Below, piece by piece: positions 7,396 through 16,274 of a stretch of 64,000 nucleotides of DNA. Position 1 is the stretch's first letter, and each line of letters starts with the position of its first letter. Source of the DNA: Chondromyces crocatus (lineage in GTDB: Bacteria > Myxococcota_A > Polyangia > Polyangiales > Polyangiaceae); the NCBI RefSeq assembly GCF_001189295.1, contig NZ_CP012159.1:11303856-11367855 (forward strand), read 5' to 3'. A program made the translations under genes and the position numbers. The notes beneath the pieces were generated by a model, which searched no databases, was not told where the DNA came from, and saw nothing but the letters and a program-made list of their open reading frames with translations.

Positions 7396-9414
7396 ATGAG
7401 CACGGAGAACCCGAACCCCACCCCCGAAGCCACCCCTGCCGACGCCGCCGCCAGCGCCTCGGCCGCTGCCACCCCGGAAGCCACCCCGGCCAACCCGCCG
7501 GCGGAAGCTGCCGCGGCCGCCACCCCGGAGGCCCCCGCCGTCGAACTCCCCTTCCAGGCCGAGGTGCAGCAGGTCCTCGCCCTGGTCATCAACTCGCTTT
7601 ACACCAATCAGGAAGTCTTCCTCCGAGAGCTGATCTCCAACGCCTCCGACGCCCTCGACAAGGCGCGTTTCCTCGCCCTCACCCGCAAGGACGTCACCGA
7701 GCAGCAAGGCGAGCCCGGGATCACCATCACCCTCGACGAGACGGCCCGCACCCTCACCATCGACGACAACGGCGTCGGCATGACCCGCGACGAGGTGGTG
7801 CAGAACCTCGGCACCATCGCCAAGAGCGGGACCCTGGAGTTCCTCAAGGCGAACGCGGAGGCGGCGAAGAAGAAGGAAGACGGCTCGGCCCTGCAGCTCA
7901 TCGGTCAGTTCGGCGTCGGCTTCTACGCGGCGTTCATGGTCGCGAGCCGCGTCGACGTGCACACCCGCTCCATGCTCCCGGGCGCCGAGCCCGTTCTCTG
8001 GCGCTCCTCGGGCGCGGGCACCTTCTCGCTCTCGACCGGCGACCGCGAGCACCCCGGCACCCGCATCGTGCTCCACCTGAAGGAGGACGCGGCCGAGTAC
8101 ACCAAGCCCTGGCGGATCAAGGACATCATCCGCAAGTACTCCGACTTCGTTCATTTCCCCATCAAGCTGGGCGACGAGATCGCCAACCGCTCGAAGGCCC
8201 TCTGGACCTTGCCCAAGTCGCAGGTGACCGAGGAGCAGCACGCCGAGCTGTACCACCACGTGACGAGCGGCTTCCTCGGCGAGAAGCCGCTGCACCACGT
8301 GCACATCGCCATCGACGCGCCGGTGCAGTTCTATGCCCTCCTCTACATCCCGGAGAAGGCGCCGCCGGACATGTTCCAGAAGGACCGCCAGGGCATCCGG
8401 CTCTACGCCAAGCGCGTGCTCATCATGGAGGACTGCGACAAGCTCGCGCCCCTCTACCTGCGCTTCCTGCGCGGCGTCGTCGACTCCGAGGACCTGAGCC
8501 TCAACGTCTCGCGCGAGATCCTCCAGGAGAACCGCACGCTGTCGCAGATCGAGCAGCAGATCACGCGGCAGGTGCTGAAGTCACTGAAGGAACTCGCCGA
8601 GTCCGACCCGGAGAAGTACCAGGCGTTCTGGAAGGAGTTCGGCAAGGTCCTCAAGGAGGGCGTGACCATCGACTGGAAGAACAAGGACCAGATCGCCGAG
8701 CTGTGCCGGTTCGAGTCGCTGAAGACCGAGGCCGGCAAGGTGATCTCCTTGCGCCAGTACATCGAGGCGATGCCCGAAGGTCAGAAGGAGATCTACTACA
8801 TCACCGGTCTCGGCCGGGCCGCGGTGGAGCGCAGCCCGCACCTCGAAGCGTTCCGCAAGCGCGGCTACGACGTGCTGTTTCTGACCGAGCCCGTCGACGA
8901 GTGGGTGGTGAAGTCGATGGACGAGTTCGACAAGCACCGCTTGAAGAGCGTGACCCACGGCGACGTGGATCTCGGCGAGGAGGCCGAGGACGAGAAGAAG
9001 AAGGACGAGGCCGAGGCCATCGAGTCCGCGCTCAAGGCGGTGAAGGAGGCGCTCGGGGATCGGGTGAAGGAGGTGCGGGCGTCACGCCGGCTGACGGACA
9101 GCGCGAGCTGCCTCGTCTCGGCCGAGGGCGACCCAGGGGCGAACTTCGAGCGGATCCTGAAGATGATGGATCAGGCCCCGGGTGCCCTGAAGGAGTCGAA
9201 GCGCATTCTGGAGCTGAACCCGGCGCACCCGATCGTGAAGAACCTGAGCAAGGTCGCCGAGCGCGAGCCCAGCTCCGAGCGGGTGAAGCAGTGGGCCGAG
9301 CTGCTTCACGACCAGGCGCTGCTCGCCGAGGGCGTCGTCGAGGACCCGGCGAAGCTCGTGGCCAAGATCCAGGACCTGTTGACCCAGGTCTCCAGCGCCG
9401 CCGTCACGCCCTGA
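7396..9414 (+). CDS. htpG: HtpG, Hsp90-family chaperone with N-terminal Ala/Pro-rich extension
   Basis: This 672-residue protein is the bacterial Hsp90, a homodimeric ATP-dependent chaperone of the cytoplasm. The GHKL ATPase motifs are clear: FLRELISNASDALDK for the catalytic Glu and Asn, DNGVGMT, and GQFGVGFYAAFMVA for the lid glycines. The middle domain contains LYAKRVLIMEDCDKLAP and SLNVSREILQENRTL, and the C-terminal dimerisation domain carries the usual GDRVKEVRASRRLTDS. The protein ends without the eukaryotic MEEVD tail. About 48 residues of Ala, Pro, Thr and Glu precede the usual start of the fold (VELPFQAEVQQ). No alternative ATG or GTG is seen at the domain boundary, so the extension appears to be translated. 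It is probably a single-gene transcript, with the repeat array beginning about 90 bases after its stop. Confidence 0.96.
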   Translation: MSTENPNPTPEATPADAAASASAAATPEATPANPPAEAAAAATPEAPAVELPFQAEVQQVLALVINSLYTNQEVFLRELISNASDALDKARFLALTRKDVTEQQGEPGITITLDETARTLTIDDNGVGMTRDEVVQNLGTIAKSGTLEFLKANAEAAKKKEDGSALQLIGQFGVGFYAAFMVASRVDVHTRSMLPGAEPVLWRSSGAGTFSLSTGDREHPGTRIVLHLKEDAAEYTKPWRIKDIIRKYSDFVHFPIKLGDEIANRSKALWTLPKSQVTEEQHAELYHHVTSGFLGEKPLHHVHIAIDAPVQFYALLYIPEKAPPDMFQKDRQGIRLYAKRVLIMEDCDKLAPLYLRFLRGVVDSEDLSLNVSREILQENRTLSQIEQQITRQVLKSLKELAESDPEKYQAFWKEFGKVLKEGVTIDWKNKDQIAELCRFESLKTEAGKVISLRQYIEAMPEGQKEIYYITGLGRAAVERSPHLEAFRKRGYDVLFLTEPVDEWVVKSMDEFDKHRLKSVTHGDVDLGEEAEDEKKKDEAEAIESALKAVKEALGDRVKEVRASRRLTDSASCLVSAEGDPGANFERILKMMDQAPGALKESKRILELNPAHPIVKNLSKVAEREPSSERVKQWAELLHDQALLAEGVVEDPAKLVAKIQDLLTQVSSAAVTP

Positions 9415-9504
9415 TTCGTCCAGCCTGAACCGCCGACGGGCGCGTCCTCGATCTCCGACGCGCCCGGGGGCGGCCCCCTGGCAACCCCGCCACCTCGCCC
9501 CGAC

Positions 9505-9840
9505 CCAGCATCAACAGGTCGGACCGTTCCCCCCCGTCGATGCTGCACCAGCATCAACAGGTCGGACCGTTCCCCCCCGTCGATACTGCACCAGCATCGA
9601 CCCCCTGGACCGTTGCGACCCTTCGATGCTTCACCAGCATCGACCCCTCGGACCGTTGCGACCCTTCGATACTTCACCAGCATCGACCCCCCGGACCGTT
9701 CCCCCCCGTCGATACTTCACCAGCATCGACCCCCCGGACCGTTCCCCCCTGTCGATACTTCACCAGCATCGACCCCCTGGACCGTTCCGACCCCTCGATA
9801 CTTCACCAGCATCGACCCCCTGGACCGTTCCGACCCCTTT
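9505..9840. repeat. Array of 43-bp direct tandem repeats, seven full copies plus a partial eighth
   Basis: Units start at 9505, 9548, 9591, 9634, 9677, 9720, 9763 and 9806, each exactly 43 bp with no spacers. Each begins CCAGCATC(A/G)A and contains GGACCGTT followed by a C-rich run, ending CGAT(A/G)CT(T/G)CA. Substitutions cluster at a few positions: the first two copies share CAACAGGT, and copies three and four share GTTGCGACCCTT. Adjacent units form an inverted repeat across their junction (TCGAT, 11 nt, ATCGA). The period is not a multiple of three, so the array is not coding. It looks like a minisatellite between converging genes. Confidence 0.95.
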
Positions 9841-9922
9841 CCGCTTCCGCGTCCGCCCAGCAAGGCGCCGCGATCCGTCCACCGGCCCGCTGCCGCCGCA
9901 TCCGCCGTGCTGCCCGAAGGGG

Positions 9923-9964
9923 GCGCGGCGCTCGGCGCGCGGCGCTCGGCGCGCGGCGCTCGGC
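9923..9964. repeat. 14-bp tandem repeat, three copies
   Basis: GCGCGGCGCTCGGC is repeated three times without gaps, ending seven bases before the stop codon of the minus-strand TPR gene. It is probably slippage-derived; its very high GC and self-complementarity could allow secondary structure at the mRNA 3' end. Confidence 0.85.
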
Positions 9965-9970
9965 GCTCGC

Positions 9971-10831
9971 TCAGTGCTTGATCGACACGTCGGCCAGGGC
10001 CATCCGCGCGTCGTTGATGAGCGGGCTGTCCGGGAACCGCCGGATGAACGAACGCAAGGTCGTCTTCGCGTCGTTCCAGGCCTGGATGTCGAGCAAGCAC
10101 TCCGCCAGGAGCAGCGTTGCGTCGTCCATCACCTCGCGGTCCGGCGACGCCTCCGAGAGCGTCGTCAGGATCGGGATCGCGTCACGCTGGCGGTTCAGCT
10201 TCCGGTACGCCCGTCCGAGGTTCAAGCGCGCCGAGGGCGTGTGCGCGGCCGTCTCCTTCTGACGGATCGCTTCCTCGAACGCGACCGCCGCCTCGTGCCA
10301 GCGCCCCGTCCGCATGTGATCGAGGCCGGTCTGGTACGACTTGATCGACAGCTCGGCGCGCATCCGGTCCACGGCGTCGGAAAAGAAGGCGAGCTCGGCG
10401 CGGGAGATGGGCTCCTTACGAATGTTCTCGAAGCCCTCGATCACTTCCTGGCGCCGCTCGGCCCGGATCAGCTCGTAGAAGGCGGCGGCAGCGCTCTCGG
10501 CGCGGGCGCGATCGTCGCCGCGCTGCTGGAGCGCCTTCAGGTCGGCCTCGTACTTGGCGATCTTCTCGCCGATGCCCCGCGTCTCGCTCTGGACGGCCTC
10601 GACCCGTGCGTCCCAGGCCAGCTTGACGACGCCGATGACCACCACGACGAAAAGGACGTTCGCGCTCGCGCTGTTCCAGAAAGCGCGGCGCTCGTTGCCC
10701 ATCTGGCGCCGCGACATGCTCTTGAGATCGGCCGCGAGCGCATTGGTCAGGTTGTTCGTCTTGATGATGAGCGCCCGCGATTCCACGATCTCCCGCTTGA
10801 TTTCCCGGAGTTCGTCGTCAAAGTCGCGCAT
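9971..10831 (-). CDS. Membrane-anchored TPR / coiled-coil protein
   Basis: This 286-residue protein has a charged N-terminal helix (residues 1-50), one membrane segment at about 54-73 (VLFVVVVIGVVKLAW), a probable coiled coil from 75 to 110, and C-terminal TPR-like repeats from about 165. These include SYQTGLDHMRTGRWHEAAVAF, ARLNLGRAYRKLNRQRDAI and LLLAECLLDIQAWNDAKTTL. The layout resembles YbgF/CpoB-like and other membrane-tethered TPR adaptors, but I cannot name a family. The start is set at the ATG at 10831, which has GGAAAGAAG directly upstream; a further in-frame ATG at 10885 lacks a ribosome site. It is divergent from efp with about 100 bases between starts, so the promoters share that spacer. 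The exact role is unknown. Confidence 0.75.
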   Translation of the reverse strand: MRDFDDELREIKREIVESRALIIKTNNLTNALAADLKSMSRRQMGNERRAFWNSASANVLFVVVVIGVVKLAWDARVEAVQSETRGIGEKIAKYEADLKALQQRGDDRARAESAAAAFYELIRAERRQEVIEGFENIRKEPISRAELAFFSDAVDRMRAELSIKSYQTGLDHMRTGRWHEAAVAFEEAIRQKETAAHTPSARLNLGRAYRKLNRQRDAIPILTTLSEASPDREVMDDATLLLAECLLDIQAWNDAKTTLRSFIRRFPDSPLINDARMALADVSIKH

Positions 10832-10930
10832 CTTCTTTCCACCGCCGATTCGACGGCCATTCCGGCGCGCTGGGCAAGAGAGCACGCCTGTGGTAAACGG
10901 CCGCCCCGCAACCTACCAGGACTTCAGCGT

Positions 10931-11503
10931 ATGGACACGAGCGACATCCGAAAAGGTCTGAAGATGATGATGGACGGCCAGCCTTATGCGGTCGTCGACT
11001 TCCAGTTCGTCAAGCCTGGGAAAGGTCAGGCGTTCACCCGCGTGAAGGTGCGCAACATGGCCACCGGCGCCGTGCTGGAGCGCACCTTCAAGTCGGGCGA
11101 GAAGCTGGAGCCGGCCGATGTCGAGGAGAGGAATCTCCAGTACATCTACCCGGAAGGCACGGACTACGTCTTCATGGACGCCGCGACCGGCGAGCAGATC
11201 CCGGTGGCCGGCGAGAAGATCGGCGACGATTCGAAGTGGCTGAGCGACGGCCTCATCGTCCCCGTCACCGTGTTCAACGGGATCGCGATCGGCATCAGCT
11301 TGCCTCCGCACGTCACGCTGCAGATCGTCTCCAGCGAGCCCGGCGTGAAGGGTGACACCGCGAGCGGCGCCACCAAGCCCGCCACGGTCTCCACCGGCGC
11401 GGTCGTGAACGTGCCCCTCTTCGTGCAAGAGGGGGAGTGGATCAAGATCGACACCGCCGACGGGAAGTACCTCGAGCGCGTGAACAACGTCGGCAAGAAG
11501 TAG
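10931..11503 (+). CDS. efp: Elongation factor P
   Basis: This 190-residue protein is a full-length EF-P, which enters the ribosomal E site and relieves stalling at polyproline stretches. The N-terminal KOW-like domain carries the loop KPGKGQAF with Lys31 at the tip, the position modified or contacted in EF-P proteins. The OB domains follow, ending in VPLFVQEGEWIKIDTADGKYLERV, the usual EF-P C-terminus. The starting ATG is preceded by AGGACTTCAGCGT. The many proline-rich proteins in this window (dnaX linker, kinase linker, RGPRP protein) are the kind of substrates that depend on EF-P. No EpmA or EpmB modification gene is nearby. Confidence 0.97.
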   Translation: MDTSDIRKGLKMMMDGQPYAVVDFQFVKPGKGQAFTRVKVRNMATGAVLERTFKSGEKLEPADVEERNLQYIYPEGTDYVFMDAATGEQIPVAGEKIGDDSKWLSDGLIVPVTVFNGIAIGISLPPHVTLQIVSSEPGVKGDTASGATKPATVSTGAVVNVPLFVQEGEWIKIDTADGKYLERVNNVGKK

Positions 11504-11617
11504 CCGACCCGCACGGACGCGCCTGCGCGCTCTCGCGTGGGCGCGCGTCGCTCGCTTCTCACACGACGCGCCTCGACGGCTCGCGCTCCGGCGAAGCCGC
11601 GCGGAAGGCTTCGCTCA

Positions 11618-11683
11618 CCTCGGCATGCACTGGACGCTCGATGGAGCGCGCCTCGGCATGCACGGGACGCTCGATGGAGCGCG
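11618..11683. repeat. 33-bp direct tandem duplication downstream of efp
   Basis: Two copies (11618-11650 and 11651-11683) differ at one base (CACTGG versus CACGGG) and are followed by the start of a third. They sit in the 235-base convergent gap between efp and the lipoprotein gene at 11739. Nothing else is recognisable in that gap. Confidence 0.88.
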
Positions 11684-11738
11684 CCTCGTCGTCATGGCCG
11701 CGAGCGCGTGGGCGCCACGAGGACGCCCTGCTCGTCCG

Positions 11739-13106
11739 TCAGGGCTTGACCATGTCGGCGAGCGCTTCGGCGCGGCGGAGCGTCTTCTCGATGTCCGCGT
11801 CGGCGCACCGGATCGGCCCGTCGCTCAGCGTCACGGCGGCGGTGCCGCCCGCGTCTTCGCAGAGCAGCGTGCGCAGGCGGCGGATGGCGTTCGCGCGCGC
11901 GGGGACGTCCGGGGCCTTGGACTTGTTGCCAGCCGTCTGGAGGAGCCCCTCGGCGAGGGCGCGCAGCGCAGCGCCCGGTTGAGAGGCGTCGCGCGAGAGG
12001 CCCGCGGGTCGATCCAGGAACCAGAGCGGCGCAGTCACCGGCCTGGGCGCACGCGCGGGGGAGTTCGCGCGCGCGGAGGCGGAAGGCGCGGCGTTCGCCT
12101 CGGCCGCTTCCGGCGCGTGAGGCGGGCTGCCGGCGGCGGGTCCGTGATCGTGCCCGTCGTGGTCGCCGTGCGCGTGCGGGTCGTGCGCGGGTGCCGGGGC
12201 GGAGCGCGGCTCTCGGGGTTCGGGAGCTGGGGGCGGGACCGCAGCCTCCACGGCAGGCGTGAACGTGAACCGGAGGGCGAGATCTTCGCGCCCGTCCCCA
12301 TCGCGGTCGGAGGCGTCGAGGACGACGTCGAGGGACTCGCGCGTCCGAGGCGACGAGCCCGCTCCTGCCCCTGGCGCGCTGGCCGAGCTGATGTCGCCGA
12401 TGATGCCGCGGACGCGCAGCTCCAGGATGAGGGCGGGCGTCGCAAGGCTGCCCGGTAGCGCCGTGCGGAGCAGCGCGACCCAGCGGCTCGCGCGGTCGAG
12501 CTGCTCGTCGGGGCAGCGCGGGACGACGGCGAGGGCGAGCGAGACGGGGCTGATCTGCGACAGGGCGGCGCGCGAGGAGCAGCCCGCAGGCGCGAGCGCG
12601 GCAGGGAGCGCGGCCAAGGTGCGGGGAGCGCCGAGGGTCCCCGCCGAAGAAGCGCCAGGGACGAAGAGAAGCTCGCCACGCAGGCCGTCGGGAGCGCGCG
12701 TCCAGGCGACGAGATCGCGGGCGCCATCGCCGTCGGCGTCGAAGACGAGGCCCGTCTCGAAGCTGCGGCCCGCGGGCGCCTCGGCCACACGATCGCCCTC
12801 GATGGTCCAGCGCTTGCCGCCGCCATCGGGGGGCGGGGTGCCCACGAGGAGCGGGCCCGTGCCCACGAGGAGCCCGCCGCCGTCGGCGCCACCATCCAGG
12901 ATGCCCGCGTCGGCCCCCGGGTGAGGCTTGGTCTCGGCGCGACCCGTGGGCGCCGCCGTCGGGCTGGCGCTGGCCTGAGGTGCAGAGGCCGCGTTCGAGG
13001 GATCGCTCGAGCCGAGGGTGTAGGGCGTGTACGGGTGCTCGTTGCGGCAACCGTCACAGCCAGCGATCAAGGCCAAGGGGAGGAGGTAGCGGGGGTGCAG
13101 TCGCAT
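11739..13106 (-). CDS. Lipoprotein with FG-GAP/VCBS-like calcium motifs and a His-rich linker
   Basis: The N-terminus MRLHPRYLLPLALIAGC gives a lipobox with Cys17, so it is a predicted lipoprotein of 455 residues. Two motifs of the form DxDGDGxxDL (FDADGDGARDLVAW and DRDGDGREDLALRF) match the calcium-binding loops of FG-GAP/VCBS repeats, suggesting a beta-propeller-like outer domain. A linker in the second half is rich in His, Asp and Gly (HDPHAHGDHDGHDHG) and could bind metal. The rest is Ala/Pro-rich. The start is uncertain. I chose the ATG at 13106 because it puts a normal-length signal peptide before the lipobox, but an in-frame ATG at 13148 is possible, and neither has a clear ribosome site. 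The function is unknown. Confidence 0.72.
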   Translation of the reverse strand: MRLHPRYLLPLALIAGCDGCRNEHPYTPYTLGSSDPSNAASAPQASASPTAAPTGRAETKPHPGADAGILDGGADGGGLLVGTGPLLVGTPPPDGGGKRWTIEGDRVAEAPAGRSFETGLVFDADGDGARDLVAWTRAPDGLRGELLFVPGASSAGTLGAPRTLAALPAALAPAGCSSRAALSQISPVSLALAVVPRCPDEQLDRASRWVALLRTALPGSLATPALILELRVRGIIGDISSASAPGAGAGSSPRTRESLDVVLDASDRDGDGREDLALRFTFTPAVEAAVPPPAPEPREPRSAPAPAHDPHAHGDHDGHDHGPAAGSPPHAPEAAEANAAPSASARANSPARAPRPVTAPLWFLDRPAGLSRDASQPGAALRALAEGLLQTAGNKSKAPDVPARANAIRRLRTLLCEDAGGTAAVTLSDGPIRCADADIEKTLRRAEALADMVKP

Positions 13107-13252
13107 CGGTCGAGGAGGGCGTCGCGTCACGTCGTTCGTCTTCGTCATCGCGTCGGTGTTGGTCACGAGGGCACGAGTGCCCCGAGCGGCGCCCGCAGGA
13201 TGGCGCAGCGCGAGCTTCCCGGGTAGCATCGAAGATCCAGGTCGGTGGCCCG

Positions 13253-13882
13253 ATGAGCACCAAACAGATCAAGCTCGTCGAGGGCGAGGACTACTACCTC
13301 GAGAACGGACGTTACGTGTTCACGTCGACGTTCCACCTCAAGCGAGGGTACTGCTGCAACTCGGGCTGCCGTCACTGTCCGTACCGGGGGCGAGAAGACG
13401 AGTTCGCGCGGCGGCGGCGCAAGGACATGGTCCAGATCAGCGGCGCAGCCACCGTTCGCACCTCGAGCGCCAACGGCGGCGCGAGCGCCATCGGCGCGGC
13501 GAGCACCAATGGCGGCGCGAGCACCAATGGCGGCGCGAGCACCAATGGCGGCGCGAGCGCCACCCGTAGCGCGGATGGGGGCGCCGCGGCGCCGCCCGGG
13601 GACGCGACGGAGGTGATCCAGGTACAAGCCCCCGCCAGCATCCCCGGCAGCGTGCGCCAGGGATCGGCGCTCGTGAACATCCCGGGTCTCCACGTCCCGA
13701 CGAAGGCCCCCGCGAGCACCGCCGGGAGCGCGTCGTTGCGCACTGCGCAGGAGGCGTCGAACGCTGGGGATGCAACGATCCAGAAGCAAGCGTCGGAGAA
13801 TGCTGGCGGTGCAACGATCCAGGGTCACGGACGCGCGAACGTCGACGCAGATCGCCTGGAAACAAGCCTGAAGAAGGGGTGA
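13253..13882 (+). CDS. DUF5522-like Cys-rich protein with Asn-Gly-Gly repeat tail
   Basis: The first 45 of 209 residues carry a conserved small domain, DYYLENGRYVFTSTFHLKRG followed by CCNSGCRHCPY. I recognise this as the DUF5522 signature found in short proteins of about 50-60 residues. C34, C35, C39 and C42 probably bind a metal. After that the protein departs from the family: a basic patch (RRRRKD), three exact 18-bp repeats encoding a six-residue Ser/Thr-Asn-Gly-Gly-Ala period, and a long Ala/Thr-rich tail. The start ATG at 13253 fits the domain boundary. The tail has weak coding character and could be partly spurious, although it stays open to the TGA at 13880. It is divergent from the lipoprotein at 11739. 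The role is unknown. Confidence 0.75.
   Translation: MSTKQIKLVEGEDYYLENGRYVFTSTFHLKRGYCCNSGCRHCPYRGREDEFARRRRKDMVQISGAATVRTSSANGGASAIGAASTNGGASTNGGASTNGGASATRSADGGAAAPPGDATEVIQVQAPASIPGSVRQGSALVNIPGLHVPTKAPASTAGSASLRTAQEASNAGDATIQKQASENAGGATIQGHGRANVDADRLETSLKKG
13501..13554. repeat. 18-bp tandem repeat, three exact copies
   Basis: GAGCACCAATGGCGGCGC occurs three times in frame within the DUF5522-like gene, flanked by degenerate copies on both sides. The identity of the copies points to recent expansion. Confidence 0.92.
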
Positions 13883-13916
13883 CTTTGGGCGCAGCGCCGC
13901 GGATAATCGCCGCATC

Positions 13917-14822
13917 ATGCACGCGCTTCGCTCGCTTCTCGGATACGGGGGTCTGGGGTTGCTCGCCGTCGGCTCGTTGCTGCTCATCGGCTGCTCGGCC
14001 GAGGGTGGGGCGTCGTCGTTCAGCGAAGGCAACGGCGGCAACGGTCAGGGTGGATCACAAGGCGTGGGCGGAGGCCTCGGCGGCGATCTGGGCTTCGGAG
14101 GCGGCACCGGCGGCACGCACGAGAACGCCGAGGTGTTCGCGCACAGCCCGAGCACGCTGTTCCGCCTCGATCCGACGACGAAGCAGATCACCACGGTCGG
14201 CGAGTTCAAGGAGTGTCGGGACCAGGTGATCGACATCGCCATCGACGAGAAGGGCGAGATGTACGGGACCACGTTCGGGTCCCTGGTGCGCATCGACAAG
14301 ACCACGGGCATTTGCACCCAGATCGCGACGGGGACGTACCCCAACTCGCTCTCGTTCGTGCCGAAAGGCACGGTCGATCCGAACGAGGAAGCGCTGGTCG
14401 GGTACCAGAGCGCGGACTACGTGCGCATCGACAAGGAGTCGGGGGCGATCACGACGCTCGGGTCTCTGATCACGCAGTCGAATCCCATCGGGAGTTACTC
14501 GTCGAGCGGAGACATCGTGTCGGTCATCGGTGGCGGCACCTACCTGACCGTGAAGGGCGCGGACTGCAGCGACTGCATCGTGGAAGTGGACCCGACGAAC
14601 GGTGGGCTGAAGCGGGTGATCGGGAGGCTCAACAAGCGCGAGGTCTACGGCCTGGCGTTCTGGGGCGGCGCGGCCTACGGCTTCAACAACGACGGCGAGC
14701 TGTTCCAGATCAACCTGCAGGACGGGACCTCGACCGACATCCCCTTCCCGGGGGCGTCGCCGCTCCTGCAGTTCTGGGGCGCTGGCTCCACCACCTCCGC
14801 GCCCTTGACCCCCATCGAGTGA
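13917..14822 (+). CDS. Lipoprotein with Gly-rich spacer and beta-propeller-like domain
   Basis: The signal peptide ends in LLLIGC (Cys26), so this 301-residue protein should be lipid-anchored. A spacer of about 40 residues made mostly of Gly, Gln and Ser follows, then a domain of repeated short beta strands with the pattern F/VRIDKTTGxCTQI...G. The repeats TLFRLDPTTKQITTVG, SLVRIDKTTGICTQIATG, DYVRIDKESGAITTLG and ELFQINLQDGTSTDI are one-blade signatures typical of propeller folds of the NHL or DUF4394 kind. Cysteines in DCSDC may be paired. It is on the plus strand about 35 bases after the DUF5522-like gene. No enzymatic motif is seen; a surface or periplasmic binding role is inferred. Confidence 0.78.
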   Translation: MHALRSLLGYGGLGLLAVGSLLLIGCSAEGGASSFSEGNGGNGQGGSQGVGGGLGGDLGFGGGTGGTHENAEVFAHSPSTLFRLDPTTKQITTVGEFKECRDQVIDIAIDEKGEMYGTTFGSLVRIDKTTGICTQIATGTYPNSLSFVPKGTVDPNEEALVGYQSADYVRIDKESGAITTLGSLITQSNPIGSYSSSGDIVSVIGGGTYLTVKGADCSDCIVEVDPTNGGLKRVIGRLNKREVYGLAFWGGAAYGFNNDGELFQINLQDGTSTDIPFPGASPLLQFWGAGSTTSAPLTPIE

Positions 14823-16159
<1,337 letters not shown>

Positions 16160-16220
16160 GCAGCGAGGGCGGGCGGCGCCGCGGTGAGCGGGCCGCCCGC
16201 TGATCCCTCGGCGGGTGCTT

Positions 16221-16254
16221 CGCCAGCGAGGTCGACTCGCCAGCGAGGACGACT
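16221..16254. repeat. 17-bp direct repeat feeding into the foldase ribosome site
   Basis: CGCCAGCGAGG(T/A)CGACT occurs twice (16221-16237 and 16238-16254), followed by a third, diverged copy whose variant bases (CAAGGAGG) create the ribosome binding site of the foldase gene. Confidence 0.85.
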
Positions 16255-16274
16255 CGCCAGCAAGGAGGCGCGGC

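Larger units (their letters stand above)
9415..9970. other. Convergent spacer carrying tandem repeats
   Basis: This 556-base gap between htpG and the convergent TPR gene has no credible gene. Long open frames run through it on both strands, but they follow the repeat period and not protein conservation. Its content is the 43-bp array and a 14-bp array, listed separately. No classical intrinsic terminator is visible. Confidence 0.75.

Noticed and set aside
9505-9840. CRISPR array
   Set aside because: Units follow each other without spacers and no cas gene is present, so it is a tandem array.
9540-11503. Plus-strand frames across the 43-bp array, one continuing into efp
   Set aside because: The protein repeats only reflect the DNA period rotating through frames. 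EF-P has its own ATG at 10931 with the conserved N-terminus.
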